Assembly (NCBI GenBank): GCA_037074765.1
Contig: JBAMDO010000089.1
Span: 1-64,000 of the forward strand
Length of the DNA: 64,000 nucleotides
Direction of reading: 5' to 3'
Source: Mansonella perstans
Lineage: Eukaryota; Nematoda; Chromadorea; Rhabditida; Onchocercidae
Both the position numbers and the translations under genes were made by a program. Numbering within the stretch: the stretch's first letter is position 1; each line of letters starts with the position of its first letter. This document shows, in pieces, positions 47,184-60,983 of this stretch. A model generated the notes under the pieces. It saw only the letters and a list, made by a program, of their open reading frames with translations, ran no database searches and was not told the DNA's origin.

Positions 47184-49052
47184 CAGGAATTTTTTTTTTT
47201 GGTGAAATTTTAATTTCATTTCTATTATCAGCTCATCTCATTCCTCTCAATCCTTCCATTCATTCCTTCATCTATCATTTATTGTCATCAAAATTTCATG
47301 GACATTTCATTTTTTTTTCCTCCTCCTCCTCTTTCCTCTCTTCTCTTCTATTTTCCTCACTTTTATTGTCTTCTTTTCATTATCAAATCAGATGAAATTT
47401 TTGTTTTTTCCTCCATCATTTTTCATATTTGTCGTAAATTTTATTGAAAAAAAGATTTTTGGTTTAATTATCTTTTTTTCATTTCCTTCTTTTCTTTCTT
47501 TCTTTCTCTTTCTCTCTCTCTTCCTTTCTCAAATTGTATTATCCACAATTTATCACTAGAATTAAATTTTTTTTTTTTTTTGTTAATTTTCCTTTTTTCA
47601 CTTACACTATTCGTTAATACATGCGTGAATTTTCTGGTAAACATTCTTTTACCTATGATTGCTATGGTTACTTAAAATGCGCAAACAAACAAGTATTGAT
47701 GACGTAACGTGAAGTGATATGATGTGACACAGCATAACACAATACGAAGACTTCTTACGGTTTTACGTTGTGATATAATTTAATATTATGAACATTACTA
47801 TTTACGTCAACGTCATTTCTTTTCTCTACGTTTAAAAAACGTAAGAAAATTTAACAAGAAAAACTAGTTAATTTATAATTTAATTGAAGAAATTGAGTAC
47901 TTTAATTATATATTAATTAATTCTTACTTTTTCTTTTTTAATTCTTATTTTGTTTTCCTCATTGCTTTAAGATACAGTAATGCAAATTAATTGCATTTTA
48001 ATTTTTTATAATTTATGTTTACATCAACGTCATTTCATTTCTTTACGTCTAAAAAGCATTGTGTTTGATAACATGCATTATTCGAATTGATAGCGATCCG
48101 TCCCCGGATTTTATTATCTCAAAATAGCGGAAAGTGCGGGTGAAACGGGGAAGCAGGGAAGCGGGAAAAAGTTAGGGAGATAAAAATTTTGAATTCTTGC
48201 TTTAATATCGTTATAACTATATTTTTTTTTGAATTTTTATTTTGACTATTTTATTATTGGTCGATAGTAACAAGTACCTACATCAAGTGGACATTATTGA
48301 ACGATCTGACATATATATCAGAATATGAATAAATGAATAAACGAAGTTTTGCATTATTTCATTATATTAATTAACCAATTGATTAATTAATTAATTTGCT
48401 TGCTTTATTTATTTATTTCTTTGCTGTTTTATTTATTTATTCTAATTCATCAAAAATCATTTTTCTGATTTTGTATTTGGGCTAGTTTTCAATTACTACA
48501 AATTTTTTTTAGTTTAACTTTTTAAATATCTTATTATTTTATTTGGGGACTTGACAAACAAGGCTATCAATGTTAAAGTAAGTTAAATTTATATGCAAAT
48601 ATATTCTAAGTTAGAAATCTGACTCAAATAATATCAATATCCACTGTCAAGTTATAACAAGTTCAGTTCATTTTTTTTGTATATGAAACGCGACATATGA
48701 CACCTTGTCACTTAACATATTCAGGTTGACATTGAGGTATTTTTAGATGAAAAATAAGATCAATTTAAAAAAAAAAAAAAAAAAAAGAAAAGCAAATGAA
48801 AATTGTAAATAGCATATAATAAAAGACTGTTTAAAGTGCTACATAAATACATTAATTTTTCAATATGGCTCATTAGGCTCTTTTTATCTCTGCAAAAACG
48901 AATATTGGCTCTGATTGATTTCTTTTTTTTTTTTTTACATTCATTATGTTTTTATATTCGTTGAATGGATGTATTTGTCATCACTGCAATAGCAATAGAT
49001 GTTTGTTGGTTTTTCGTTTAAACATATCCCAATGTCAACTTCCTCTTTGACT
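47184..49052. other. intergenic region with short repeats and a GC-richer patch
   Basis: A ~40-bp sequence (TTTACxTCAACGTCATTTC, then TACGT.TAAAAA) occurs at about 47801 and again near 48017. A purine-rich, GC-richer patch lies at 48098-48176 (CGGAAAGTGCGGGTGAAACG and GGGAAGCAGGGAAGCGGG). No gene recognised. Confidence 0.5.
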
Positions 49053-49054
49053 CT

Positions 49055-49175
49055 ATGTAAGTAAGTGTAATTGTGTGTCTTTGGCTTTAAATAAGTGTAG
49101 TTGTGTGTCTTTGCTTTGTAGTTGTGTATCTTTGCTTTAAGTAAGTGTTACTTGTGTTATCTTTGGCTCTAGCAA
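49055..49175. repeat. degenerate ~35-bp tandem repeat
   Basis: Four loose copies of AAGTAAGTGTAxTTGTGTGTCTTTGGCTTT with length variation. Confidence 0.75.
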
Positions 49176-51235
49176 CAATATATTCGTGTTACATTAATTA
49201 ATTGTTATTGTTAATTATTATATAATTATTGTATTACTATTATTGTTACTTAAGGAATCATTACAGCGCAACTTATTTGCTAAATATTGGTGCATTTTTT
49301 TTTTTTTTTTTTTTTCATTTCACTTTAGGCTGTAATTGCAAAGTTATTATTTCATTTTCAAACTGAAATTTCCTTGTTTTTTAATTTTCCCCAAATAAGC
49401 TTCTAATTCTCGGGTAAGCATTAATTTTTATTTTCTTCGGGCGAGCATTAATTTTGATTTCTTTTATTTTCCCAATTTCAAATAATATTTTGTTCCAGGG
49501 CGTATATTTAAACCATTAATATTCCCTGAAGTGATGATTGAAGCATGCAAAATTGAAATTTTAATTAAAAAAGAATTTAATTTAAATTTAAAAAAAATGG
49601 TTAAATGACCAATTCATTAATTAAAGTATCTGCTTGTTTTTTTTCTTTACAACTTAAAATTAACAATTAACAAATTACATTTTGAAGCAAATAATAATTA
49701 AGCTGTGTGATAAGTGAATAAAAGTAATGGTTGATTTGTTTTTTTTTTCCTTTCCTTTTCTATCAAATTTTTTCATTTCAAAATTTCAATCAAAAATTCA
49801 ATTAGCTAGAATTTGAGTTTTTTTGCTTTTGAAAAAATTAGAAATTTTTTTTTATTGTTGCTTTTCCTTTTTAAAAATATTTCAATGATTCATTTCCGTC
49901 TGTCTATGTGTTGTTTGTTTCGGCTTGCTTTTTTATCAAATTTTTTCTTCGCTTAAAATTATAAATTTTTCAAAAAACATTTTCAATTTTAAATTATTTG
50001 AAAAAAAAACTGCTTAATTCATTAGTCATTATTATTTATATTAGCAAAAATATAACTTGCCATATTCCGGACAACGATGAGTCATCATCGTTTTATTCAT
50101 TTCAAATTATCGCAAAAAGTTGATAAGACTTTTATTATATTCTTTCATTTCTTTCAACTGTCTGTCTTTATTTAATTTAATTCGACTTAAAAATTACTCG
50201 TAATTAAGGAAATGAAAATAAGGTGGGAAAAAAAGCAAAAGCAAATTAAAGGCAGTCTTATGTTATAAATTTTTTTAAAAAGAAATCACGAAATTGAATT
50301 GCTGAAATTTAATTGTTGCTTTGATTTTTTTCTTTAACCATCTGGATGTAATGTAATATTTGATTTTGAATTTATTTTAAAATTTTATTTGAATTTTATT
50401 TTAATTTTAGCTATTGGTTCAAATTTTATTGCTCAAAACATCTTGATTTAATTTCATTCAATTTTTTTGCAAATTTTATTTCCAATTTAGCCATTGGTTG
50501 ATTGTTTTATCACTCAGCCATCGTAAATTAATTAATGGTCAAATTAAAATAAAATTTACGAACAAATTAACTGGAATGAAAATCATTGAGATATGGTAAC
50601 AATTAAATTTTGCAAATTAAATTGAAATTAAACGAAGATCGCTGAGAAATAAAGCTATCAATGGTTAAAATAAAATTTAAAATCGAATTAAATATCAAAT
50701 TTCATTTCATTTTTTATTTAAAGTGGAAATTAAGCAAAAAAAAAAAAAAATTTTAATTCAAATTTAAATTCAATAATTAAAAATTGCTTACAATTTTTGA
50801 TTTATTTTTTATTTCTGCATTGAAATATAATTTTGCCTAAAATTTATGGTACAATTTTTAATATGAGTATTTATTTGCACTCATTTCGTATTTGTATCAT
50901 TTGTCAATATTTATATTTTTTATAAATGATTTCCTATAAACATACACACACACACACATATATATATATATATGACACACATATGAACACGCTCATATAA
51001 GTGACAATCAATAAATATTCACATTAAGCTAAGTTAACTGATTGTTGTTCTTCAATGCTAAACCATCTTGGAAAACATTAAACAGTCACTGAGTGTGTCT
51101 GTCTGCTTGTCCGCTTTCCTTTCCTATTCGTCTGTTTGTATTATTCCATTTCAGTTTATTCAAAATATTTGTTAAACTCTCTTATATGTACTTTATATTG
51201 TTTAAGAAACGGATATATTAAAAGTAGATTTGTTG
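49176..51235. other. AT-rich intergenic region
   Basis: No supported gene. A (CA)n(TA)n tract lies at 50946-50974. A short open stretch after TTCCAG at 49498 is discussed under rejected items. Confidence 0.5.
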
Positions 51236-51548
51236 CAGGTATTATTGTTATTGTCGTTGTTGTCATTGTTTTGTCGTTGCTGTTGCTGTTGTTGCTGTTG
51301 CTGTTTGTTATTGATGCTGTTGTTATTGTTGCTGTTGTTATTGTTGCTGTTTTTATTGTTGCTGTTGTTATTGTTGCTGTTGTTATTGTTGCTGTTGTTA
51401 TTGTTGCTGTTGTTATTGTTGCTGTTGTTATTGTTGCTGTTGTTATTGTTGCTGTTGTTATTGTTGCTGTTGTTACTGTTGCTATTGCTGGTATTGTTGT
51501 TGTTGCTGTTATTGTTACTGTTTCTGTTGTTATTGTTGTTGTTTGTCA
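51236..51548. repeat. 15-bp minisatellite (GCTGTTGTTATTGTT)n
   Basis: About twelve regular copies between 51310 and 51475, flanked by degenerate TTG/TTA triplets. As a 3n repeat without stop codons it keeps several frames open (Leu-, Val/Ile/Ala- and Asn/Ser-only), which explains the long open frames here. Confidence 0.9.
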
Positions 51549-53770
51549 TCGTCGTTTGTTATTTGTTGTTATCTATCTATGTCGATGCTATTATATCTTA
51601 ATTTTCATTCGAAAACGTTTTCAGATTTGTTCTGGATATAATAACATGCATCCTGTTCGGTTCTCTTACATATGCTAATATTATCGACTATCATATTTAA
51701 TCTTGTGTTCATAGTATTCTGGAATTCATTCCAGATGGCTTCCGGAATGTGTATGGTAGCCATTTAAGAAACGATCATAACAATTGGATCGTTCAAATTA
51801 TCAGTTTTTCTCATAAAACTTTTTTAATGAAACAGACGACAGCAACATTTCAGTAATTTATTTTAATGTTCTATCAGAGGAAGTGAAAATTTCCCAGTAA
51901 CCTAAATTCAGTTACACCATAAAATGTTTTGCCGTTTTGTCTTCAATTCAAAACTTTTTTTAATGCAATTATTTGAAGGTGACAAAATCAGAAAATGGAT
52001 GAATGGACGGATGGATGGGTAGATGTGGGATATTTGGGGGAAGAAATTAATAGACCTAACAAATCCCCAATTGTATCTTTTTCCATTTTTCTTCTCCACT
52101 CATTCTTTCATTTATCCTGATTATCGTTTTTTTTCTTGTTTCCGAATGTACTTTTTTTCCGGGATATTCCGATTCGGCGTAAAATTTTTTCTTTCACTTC
52201 GGACAAATTCTGAAATTTTTTGATCCTATTTTGACTATGAAAATTAAAAAACCATATGTTTGATTTTTTTAAGAAATATATTTAAAAAAATAGACCATGG
52301 TTCGCTTTTTTTTTTCAAATTTGAATTTCGAAAATTTTTTCATTTTATAACAAAAATTAATTCCTTAGAATTTTGGATGTAAAGAAAAGCCGAAAAGCAA
52401 TTAAAATTTTTTAATTAGAAATTTTACACAAAAATTGTTATTACAAAAATTTTTTTCTAACATTTTACATTTTTCACCTAATTTGTATCAATCAGTTTAG
52501 TTTTTGCATTTCTAAATTGATTTTTTATTTTCCTAAGTAAATTTAATTTTAACTTTTCATTTTAAATTTCAATTTTTAATGTAAAATTAAAATTCTATTC
52601 TTTTGATTTCTCCTTCAATTCTTCCATTTTTTTTTTGCACGAATTGGTTAATTAATTGCAATAATTTTTTATCATTTATAGAAATAGTTTGAATCGAAAT
52701 TAAATGCAAAATTATATGTAGTATTTTGTTGTTGTTAGAATTTAATATTATTTCAAATTTTTATTTACAATTAAATTCACTTTACTACATTTTTACTACA
52801 TTTCAGTCAATATTCAGTGAGTTTACTGTTGTTGTTAGTCGGTCAATCTTCCGATTGATATCTTCGAAATCTTCTCAAATTACTATTTTTGAAATAGGAT
52901 TAAATCATATATACATATACGCATACACACACGTACAAGCACACACATACACACACACACATACACACGCACACGTGCATAAAATTCCACTAAATATGCA
53001 TGAATGAATATATACGTGTAATTTTCGATTAAAAGTTTAATTTAAACTTTTGAAAATCGAAATATTACACGATTTGATGTCAATAAATATAGCTAAATTC
53101 ATTCATCTGATGCTTAAATATCCTCCAATTCGTTCACTTTTTTTGTTTTTAAAAAAATTCCACAGTGATATATTTTGCATAATGTCTCAGGTTTATTACA
53201 TCAGTATCATCACTTATAATCTTTGAAGCATATGTCGTTATCACCTTATCATTCGTATATATATCGCTATCATCTCATAACTTATAATCTTTGGCACATA
53301 CATCATTATCATCTTACCACTCACGCATACACCACTATCATTTTATCACTGAAAATTTTTGGCTATATCATCTGATATTAGTAATAATATCACGATGATA
53401 ATCTTTGGTTATATATATCACTATCATTTTATCACTCAAAATTTTTGGCCATACACATCACTGTTATTTTATACTTAAAGTCCATTTCTTATCATTGTTA
53501 ACACTTGAATATTTATTAACCTGATGATATTATATCAAGTGTCAAATTCAATTTATTTACAATAAATCAATCATCCATCAACCATACTATTCATTAAAAT
53601 TGAATGCACTAAAATGAAATTTTCAATCTTTAAAAATAGATGAAGAGGAAGATATTTTATAGAAATTCATTATAAATTTTATGAAATTTTTTTTTCAAAT
53701 AAATTTCTCTTTTTACCTTTTATCTATATCCATACATTCATCTCCTCATATCCTGCAGTATCTATTAATC
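51549..53770. other. intergenic region, includes a ~60-bp degenerate repeat at 53185-53465
   Basis: (CA)n occurs at 52915-52980. From 53185 to 53465 is a loose repeat built from ATCACTATCATTTTATCACT and AAxTTTTTGGCxATA. No exon recognised. Confidence 0.55.
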
Positions 53771-54072
53771 TGTTCATTCATTCATTCATTCATTCATTCA
53801 TTCGTTCATTCATTCATTTATTCATTTATTTATTCATTCATTCATTCATTCATTCATTCACTCATTTATTCATTCATTCAATCAATCATTCGATAATTCA
53901 TTCATTCATTCATTCATTCATTCATTCACTCACTCATTTATTCATTCATTCGACCATTCATTCGATCATTCATTCATTCATTCATTCATTCATTCATTCA
54001 TTCATTCATTCATTCATTCATTCATTCATTCATTCATTCACTCGTTCATTTATTCATTCATTCATTCATTTA
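53771..54072. repeat. (ATTC)n tetranucleotide microsatellite
   Basis: About 300 bp of CATT/ATTC repeats with sporadic ATTT, ACTC and GATC variants. A run of more than 80 bp without interruption lies around 53963-54038. Confidence 0.95.
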
Positions 54073-54710
54073 TTTTTTCTATTCATTTCTTCAAAATCAC
54101 TTCATCCAACCATTCATTTAATTTTTTTTTGTCTTTTATCTTTCTTCCAGTGAATGAATTATCTTTTTTAACTACGCTTTACTTCCACTTCTTTTTTAAA
54201 TTACTGCAAATTTAAAAAAAAAAAGAAAAAGAAGAAAAAGACGAATATCAATCTTAGGCCGTTGCCTTAATAAATACACGTTGTAAATTTTCCTTCTCTT
54301 TTTACTTTGTTGTAATGTTGTTCTAAAAACATTCATTTCTTTTTTTTTTTTTCTTTACAACGATAAAATAAAATTAATGGAACATTCGACTGTTATTGTT
54401 ATTATTATTTATTATCATATATTATCATTATTAATATTATTATTACTATCATTGTTATCAATCATTATTACTTATTATTATTATTAATTGTTATTAAATA
54501 CTAGTTATTATTACTATCGTTATCGTTATTACTGTTTAGTAGTATTTGTCATTATTCAATTAATTTTTTAATTTAAATATTTAAACATTTTCATTTACAG
54601 GAATGAATTATTTCTCGAGAATTTGATACTTGTTACACCGGTCGACACATTATAAATATATTTATATATTAATATATATATATATACATATACATATATA
54701 TATAGCATAT

Positions 54711-57700
54711 ATGGCACATTTGGCCGTATGCTACTACAACCTCAGTAAAAGGAGGATAGATTTTAAAGCATTTCAAAATTTAGCATGTTTAACTGGTCAC
54801 TGTCCATTTCTTCGACAACATTAAAATCTCTCAAATCGTAAGTTTCCCATTTCATTTTTTGTTTCTTTTAATAATAATTAATAATAATTTTATTTGTGAG
54901 TTCAAAATTAGCTTAATTAACATAATATATTATAAATTATGATTAAACTATAAACATGCAAAATTAAATTATTTTTCTCATGCAAAATTAAAATTACACT
55001 GTTAATTAAATTCATATTACTGTATATAATCATTATTATTGTTATTAATTAACGATATGTGCATAAAAATTAACAAATTTAATATTACATTGAAATTTTT
55101 TTTTATGTAATTAATATTTATTTCATGGAATATTATTCCGGAATATCCAGAATAAATGAATCGCCTTTTTTTCTTCAAAAGAAAATTCAGCTTATAGATT
55201 ATCACCATCACCATCACCATCATCATCATCATCATCATCATCAACAACATTATCATTTGGTCGAACATTCCTAGGAAATCTCATTCGTCGTTCATTCTAT
55301 CAATCATTCACATCGCTTGATAAGACGAAGTTGTGGAGTAAATTTTATGTTGATGATGAAGAAAATGTCCAAGTATATTTTTTTTTAATTTGCTTTTTTT
55401 TTTTTTTAAAAAATGAAATTGTTAATTTTGAACAGAGATTTTTTTTTTGTCAACTCGTCATTTAATTCAAAATAAATTTCCAATATAAGAACATTATGAT
55501 AAGATGATCATGAATTATGCCGAGCTTTATCAGGCTTAGCAAAACTTGGTTTTACGTACAACGCTACGTACGCTGCTAATCTTTCTCTTGGCCTTACTTT
55601 TCATTTCTAGGTTTTATCTATCAACGCCGCATAAAGTTTGCGCACATTGACAGCAAAATTCTTGAATTATCGATTTAATTTAGAGTATCTTTCTTGTGAT
55701 TATTGCCTTATAAATATTTCCAAAGATTACTCAGGTTGTTTTAAAATAAAAAAAAAAATAGGAAGTAGCCGTTGTCTATTTCTCATTACGATCCTTGTGA
55801 ATCACTTTACGAACCATTGCTACCAATGGAGAACCATTATCCTAGATAGATCGCATTACAGGACTAAACGAGCTCCATTTGCCCAAGTTTGTAGTTAGAG
55901 TTATTCGTCTTTTAAAACAGTTACCCAAAGGTTAGTGAACTTAACATCATTTTGCTCCTGGACATTTTATCTAATCCTTCAGTTGAAACTTGTCTGTCAT
56001 AGAAGAAATTCTTTAGCGGAGCAGGTATATTATCAAATCATCACCAATTACCACTCTATCGTTAACATAGCTTGCAACCTCATAAAGGATACATGCAGGT
56101 TATTCCCATCACGATGAACGGATGACTGTTTGTTTACTATGAATGATCGAGTCATAATTAATCTTAAAAATGCTACACTGCTACTTGGAATAATCATAAA
56201 TAATACTGTAATTTCTATATGAAATCATTCACAAGATCTGGTCATCAAAAAAATGATCTGATCATTCAGTCAGTTAAAATCTTTTAAGTAAAAAATATGA
56301 ATCCATTAATATTTCAGAAAGTATTGGATGCAGTATCGGTAGATCAAAAAGTGATCACAGATCCGAATTTAAATCGAAAACGCCGTACGGTGATTGTTAC
56401 CCGAAATAACAATGAACCATTTGGTTTTACCCTACAGGTAAAAAATTGTTTATTAATATATATATTATATACACATGACAAGTAAGAAATGACATAACAA
56501 GTAAGAAATGCAAAATGATAGGATAGAATTTAACTTTTCAATAATTAAATTTTGTTTTTGAAATTGACTAACTTTTAAAAAACGAAAAAAAAGAAACTTT
56601 ATCAATCCTAGCCATATCGGTCTTGCTGTCATTAAAGGTCCAGCATGTTTACTTCACTCGTTGTTATATGCTTGTTGGTCAATAATATTGAGGTCATCTA
56701 GACATACCATCGAATTCTTTCTTTTTTTTCATTTTTTTTTTATAACTTTTCATAACTTTTTCTTTAAATAATAAATTTTTTGAAAATTTCAATTTTCAAT
56801 TTTTTTTTTCATTTTATTACAGACTTATTTATTGCAACGTAATAATGATGATGTGCCAGCAAAAATAACTTACATCGATTATGTTCATCTTGATAGTCCA
56901 GCTTTTAATGCTGGTATTCGTGCAGGTATTTGTTTATTTGTTTGTTTTTGTTTTTGAATTAAATTAATTTTGAAGAATTTTAATAATTAAAAAAAAAATA
57001 TCGATGATTTTTTCACTAATAAAATATGCAAAATAAAAAAAAACATTATTGTTTTAATTGTAAAAATTTTTAGGTGATGTAATCATCTCAATAAATGGCC
57101 ATATTGTTACAGCCATGAGTCATGATGAATTAGTCAAGCTAATTAGCTCATATCAACAGATGCGAATGATTTTAATTTTTGAAAATATTCGACAACATAT
57201 CGAGTTGATTGCACGAGCGATTAGATTGCGGAAAATTTTAAATGATAAATTGTATCAGTTAAATTTGATTGATATTGAAGAACAAAAAATTTTAAACAGT
57301 TTGTTTTTAATTCTTTTTTTTTCAAATTTAATTTCGCAATTTTTTCTAATTAAAAGTATTATAAATTTTATTTCACAATTCTTTAACCCTTATTTTAACG
57401 AAAAGCAATATTGATTGATTCTTTTTTTTGCATTTTATAATTTATTAATTTTTTCACAGGGGCCTATTTACGTTCTTTATCAATGAGCAAAACAAAATAT
57501 TCACTAATCCCTAATTCGCTATCATCAGCTGGAACATCATCAAATTCATCGATTTGTTCGGCGCTTTCAAGCACTAACGAAATTATCAATTACGCCCAGC
57601 GAAATATTATTCGAATATCAACAATCATTTCATTAACACATGGAGTAATTGAAATTAGTACATATGCACTGGAGAAACAACGATCACCGGAAAGATTAGG

Positions 57701-58045
57701 CATTTTGGAAATTTCCAATCCTAAACAGTTGGAAATTTTACAACCCGGTTCCGGAAATACAAAGATTACGGAAATGAAATCTGTGATCGTTCAACGAGAT
57801 AGTAGTATGAGTTCTGTTTTATGTGATATAGATGAAACTGTTGATCGCCTTGAAATTCCTCATGATGATAATGTTGATAATGATGACGATAATACCGATA
57901 ATATTAGTATCAATAGTTGTATCATTATTAAAAATGATGATGAGAGTACTGATACTGCCGCTGCTGCTGTCGATGATGATAATGTTGATATTAGGAATGC
58001 TACGGATAATGATAATGATGATGATGATAATGATGATGATGATAG

Positions 58046-58091
<46 letters not shown>

Positions 58092-58355
58092 AATGTTGAT
58101 AATGATGATGATGATGATGACGATGATGATGATGATGATGATCATGATGATGGTGATGCTGAGATTAATATCTCCGATATTGTTGTTGCATTACCGCATA
58201 GCAGTATAACAACCACAGTAACAACATCAATTCCGATATCAAAATCATTGTTCAATTCTACAGCCTTGAATCACATAATTATGTTATATGATAGTTTTAT
58301 CAGTGATGAAGATGATGATGATAATAGTGATCAAGTAAGGATTATGAAATTATAG
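54711..58355 (+). CDS. PDZ-domain scaffold resembling tamalin/GRASP/CYTIP
   Basis: Exons 55191-55372, 56318-56437, 56823-56925, 57074-57298 and 57460-58355 are phase-consistent. A likely first exon, 54711-54744 (MAHLAVCYYNL), joins in phase 1; total about 519 aa. N-terminus: a Pro/Ser run from a CCATCA microsatellite, then FGRTFLGNLIRRSF. The PDZ domain runs from RRTVIVTRNNNEPFGFTLQT (carboxylate-binding GFTL) through SPAFNAGIRAGDVIISINGH to LVKLISS and MRMILIF. It is followed by a helical segment (IELIARAIRLRKILNDKLYQ) as in tamalin/GRASP and CYTIP, where the equivalent region binds cytohesin Arf exchange factors. The tail has Ser-rich and Thr-rich parts and an Asp run encoded by (GAT)n at 58006-58145. 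A GTAAGG donor sits six codons before the stop, so a further exon is possible. Acceptor 55182 is an alternative to 55191. Confidence 0.8.
55490..56120. other. intron stretch of higher GC content, unidentified
   Basis: Within the intron before the PDZ exon, composition rises well above the flanks and codon-like sequence appears on both strands (open plus-strand frames at 55638-55898 and 55935-56117). No family recognised. It may be an old insertion. Confidence 0.3.
58006..58145 (+). repeat. coding (GAT)n microsatellite
   Basis: Nearly uninterrupted GAT triplets with AAT, AGT and GTT variants, read in frame as a poly-Asp stretch of about 45 residues in the PDZ protein. The frame remains protein-like on both sides, so the tract is genuinely inside the coding exon. 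Confidence 0.85.
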
Positions 58356-60660
58356 CTTGAAGTTAGATTTGGCTGTTAAAATAAATAATGGCATTATATT
58401 AATGGTTTTGCATATTTGTTACTTCTATTAAATTTTCCAACAAAATATTTTTTTAGAATTACGAAAAATAATGAATGGTAATTAATTATCATTAATTAAT
58501 TATCGTACTACCTCATTACACAATCATATCATTCTTCTTTGCATGTTATCCTTATCAATTAACTTTATTAATTCTCAATCATTCTTCATTTAATATATTT
58601 AAATTTTATAACAGTTGTTCAGCTGCAATTAAAATCATAAACAAAATAAATTTAGCAAAATTTGTCTAATTTTTGGACTTTGATGATTTTTAGTTATTTT
58701 CAAATATTTCGCAATCAGTTTACGGTTTTTTTTCTTCTGTTTTTTTGCAAAGTTCAATGTAAATTTTAGAGACTTTCAAAAATACTACTTTTCAAGAATT
58801 TTTTGAAAAATTTACAAAACTTTATCTTTACTGATCGATTTTATTCTTATGTATATAAATGTATCTATATGTAACATATAATGTGCGCGTGTATGTGTAG
58901 TTTCAAGATTTCATACATCAGAAAATGACATATTTGAATGAAACTGAAATTTGATAAGAAATATTTTAAATTTTGAAAATAAATTTGAAATCCTTCTTGT
59001 AAAGCATATAGTTTTTTTCCCTGTGCAATAAAATTCTTTCTAATACAATAAATTTTTCAAAATGACTTAAATTTGTTAGAAAGCAAAAAGAATGGAAGAC
59101 TTTTTTTGCGCTTTATTTCTCACTCTTCCGGATCCGGCTCGTTTGTTATTCCATATCACACACTATCAGCTTGATTGATGATTATTCAGGTTTCTTCAGG
59201 TTACTTCAGATTATATGCATTTTTGTTTTTTTTTTCTTCATAAATACTTGAAATCGATTTATTTGCAATTATTTCATTTATTATTTAGTTTTTTTTCTTG
59301 TCTAAAAAAAATTAAAATTTCGCATAAAAAATTGTTTATTAAATTTTACTTACTCCTTTTTTTTTTTTTTACGAAAATTTCTGTGTTTGAAAAATCTTGA
59401 ATTAAAATTTTTTTTAAGTTCAATTAATATTTCATAATTTCAAAATTCAATTCCCTAAAAGTGATATCTCATTTGTGTTTGTTATATTTTAGTCTAAATT
59501 GTAATTTTAATTAATTTTTAAATTTTCAGAATTTCTTTCAATTTTTTTTTCAAACAATTTTTTAATTTCTTTATTGAATAAATGAAATATGGGAAAAAAA
59601 ATTTGGATTTGGGTTCAAAAGTTAAGGGCAAATAATGAAAAAGTTACGAGCGAATGAAAGAAATTTTATCATTGCGCATTTTGAAATTTTCTTATGAGAT
59701 TCCTTCATGTGGAAAAGGGAATTTTTAATGTTCACTTTATTATTCATTAAATTGATTATTTCATTCCCATCCATTCTGTACAATTTACATTCCATTCAAT
59801 CCCATTCACTTTATCTGCCTTAATTGCCTTGTCTTTTTTCTTCTATCCTTTTCCGTTATCCGGTCATTCATTGCTCTTCATCGTTCTTGGCTTTTCAGTC
59901 TGTCAAACAATCTGTCAAGAGATAAGGAAGAAGAAAGAATGGATTATCATATTTGAAAATAATTTTATTCCATAAAATTATTATTACTACAAAAATAGCA
60001 AATCAATTATACATTGCAAATTTTTAATAATTTATTTTGGATACAAAATTTACTAATCGATTTGTTATTTTGATCAAAAATTAATTTAAAAGCATGAATT
60101 AAAATAAGTTAGAAAGACTGAGAAAATATGATGTTCAATATATATAAAAAAAAAAGTGATTTCAATGATATCATTATTATTACATTTAAATAAGCGTATG
60201 CAAAATCAATTCATAAATAAATAATTTAAATCAATTGAAATCAATCCATAAATAAATAATTAAAATTGATTAAAATTAAATTTTTGTTATTTTTTAGTTT
60301 TATTTTTGTACAAAAGAATGGAAATTTTTTTTCTTCACGTAACATTTTTTTTTTTTTTGTATAATTTAACTTCCGGTTTAATTTAACAAAAATTTATCTA
60401 ATTTTTTCTGTTTTTTAAAATTTCAAGTTTAAAAAAAAATTTCAATTTTTCTTTTCTTCTATCGAATTAAAAGTTTGTTTTACCTGTCTTTCACTTTTTT
60501 TCTTTTTTGCTTTTTGCATTTAAATCATTTTGTCCGTTTTTTCTTTTTCCGACTTTAAAAAAAAATTCCAATAATATAATGTTTTCCTTAACTGAAACAT
60601 TTTTTCAGTTGATTAAAATAATATAATACTGACAAAAAGAAAGAAAAAAAACAAATTTCA
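58356..60660. other. AT-rich intergenic region
   Basis: 3' flanks of the PDZ gene and of the following minus-strand gene. No exon recognised, though a continuation exon of the PDZ gene could hide here. Confidence 0.45.
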
Positions 60661-60945
60661 GAAATCCGGTTAAATCCGTTTAATCCGATTCGCATATACG
60701 CCGGCTAATATATATACCATTTTTTTCCCCTATTGAACATCTCTTAAATCTGATTTAAATAAAATACAAAAATCCGGTTAATCCGATCGCCATATACTCC
60801 GGTTAGTGTGTGCTATAATTTTTTTCCCCACTGAACAATCTAATTTAAATAAAATATAAAAATTTGGTTAATCCAAATACAAAGATTCCTATTTATTTCG
60901 GCTAATATATATTATAATTTTTTTCCCCTACTGAACATCTTTTAA
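60661..60945. repeat. three ~95-115-bp degenerate tandem copies
   Basis: Each copy has AATCCGGTTAATCCGAT-like, CATATAC.CCGGCTAATATATA-like, ATTTTTTTCCCC and TACTGAACATCT blocks. They lie directly 3' of the minus-strand gene, starting about 40 bp after its stop codon. Confidence 0.75.
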
Positions 60946-60983
60946 AACGTAAATATTCATTTGGGGAAATACTGATAAAATAA

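Noticed and set aside
49498..49608. Exon-like frame after TTCCAG encoding RIFKPLIFPEVMIEACKIE
   Set aside because: Short, isolated by kilobases from other exons, ends in a Lys/Asn/Leu AT-rich run. No family recognised.
51136..51678. Long Leu-, Val/Ala/Ile- and Asn-rich open frames on both strands
   Set aside because: All come from the 15-bp GCTGTTGTTATTGTT minisatellite, whose length is a multiple of three and lacks stops.
53681..53896. Ser/Phe/Ile/His-rich open frame
   Set aside because: Translation of the ATTC tetranucleotide repeat.
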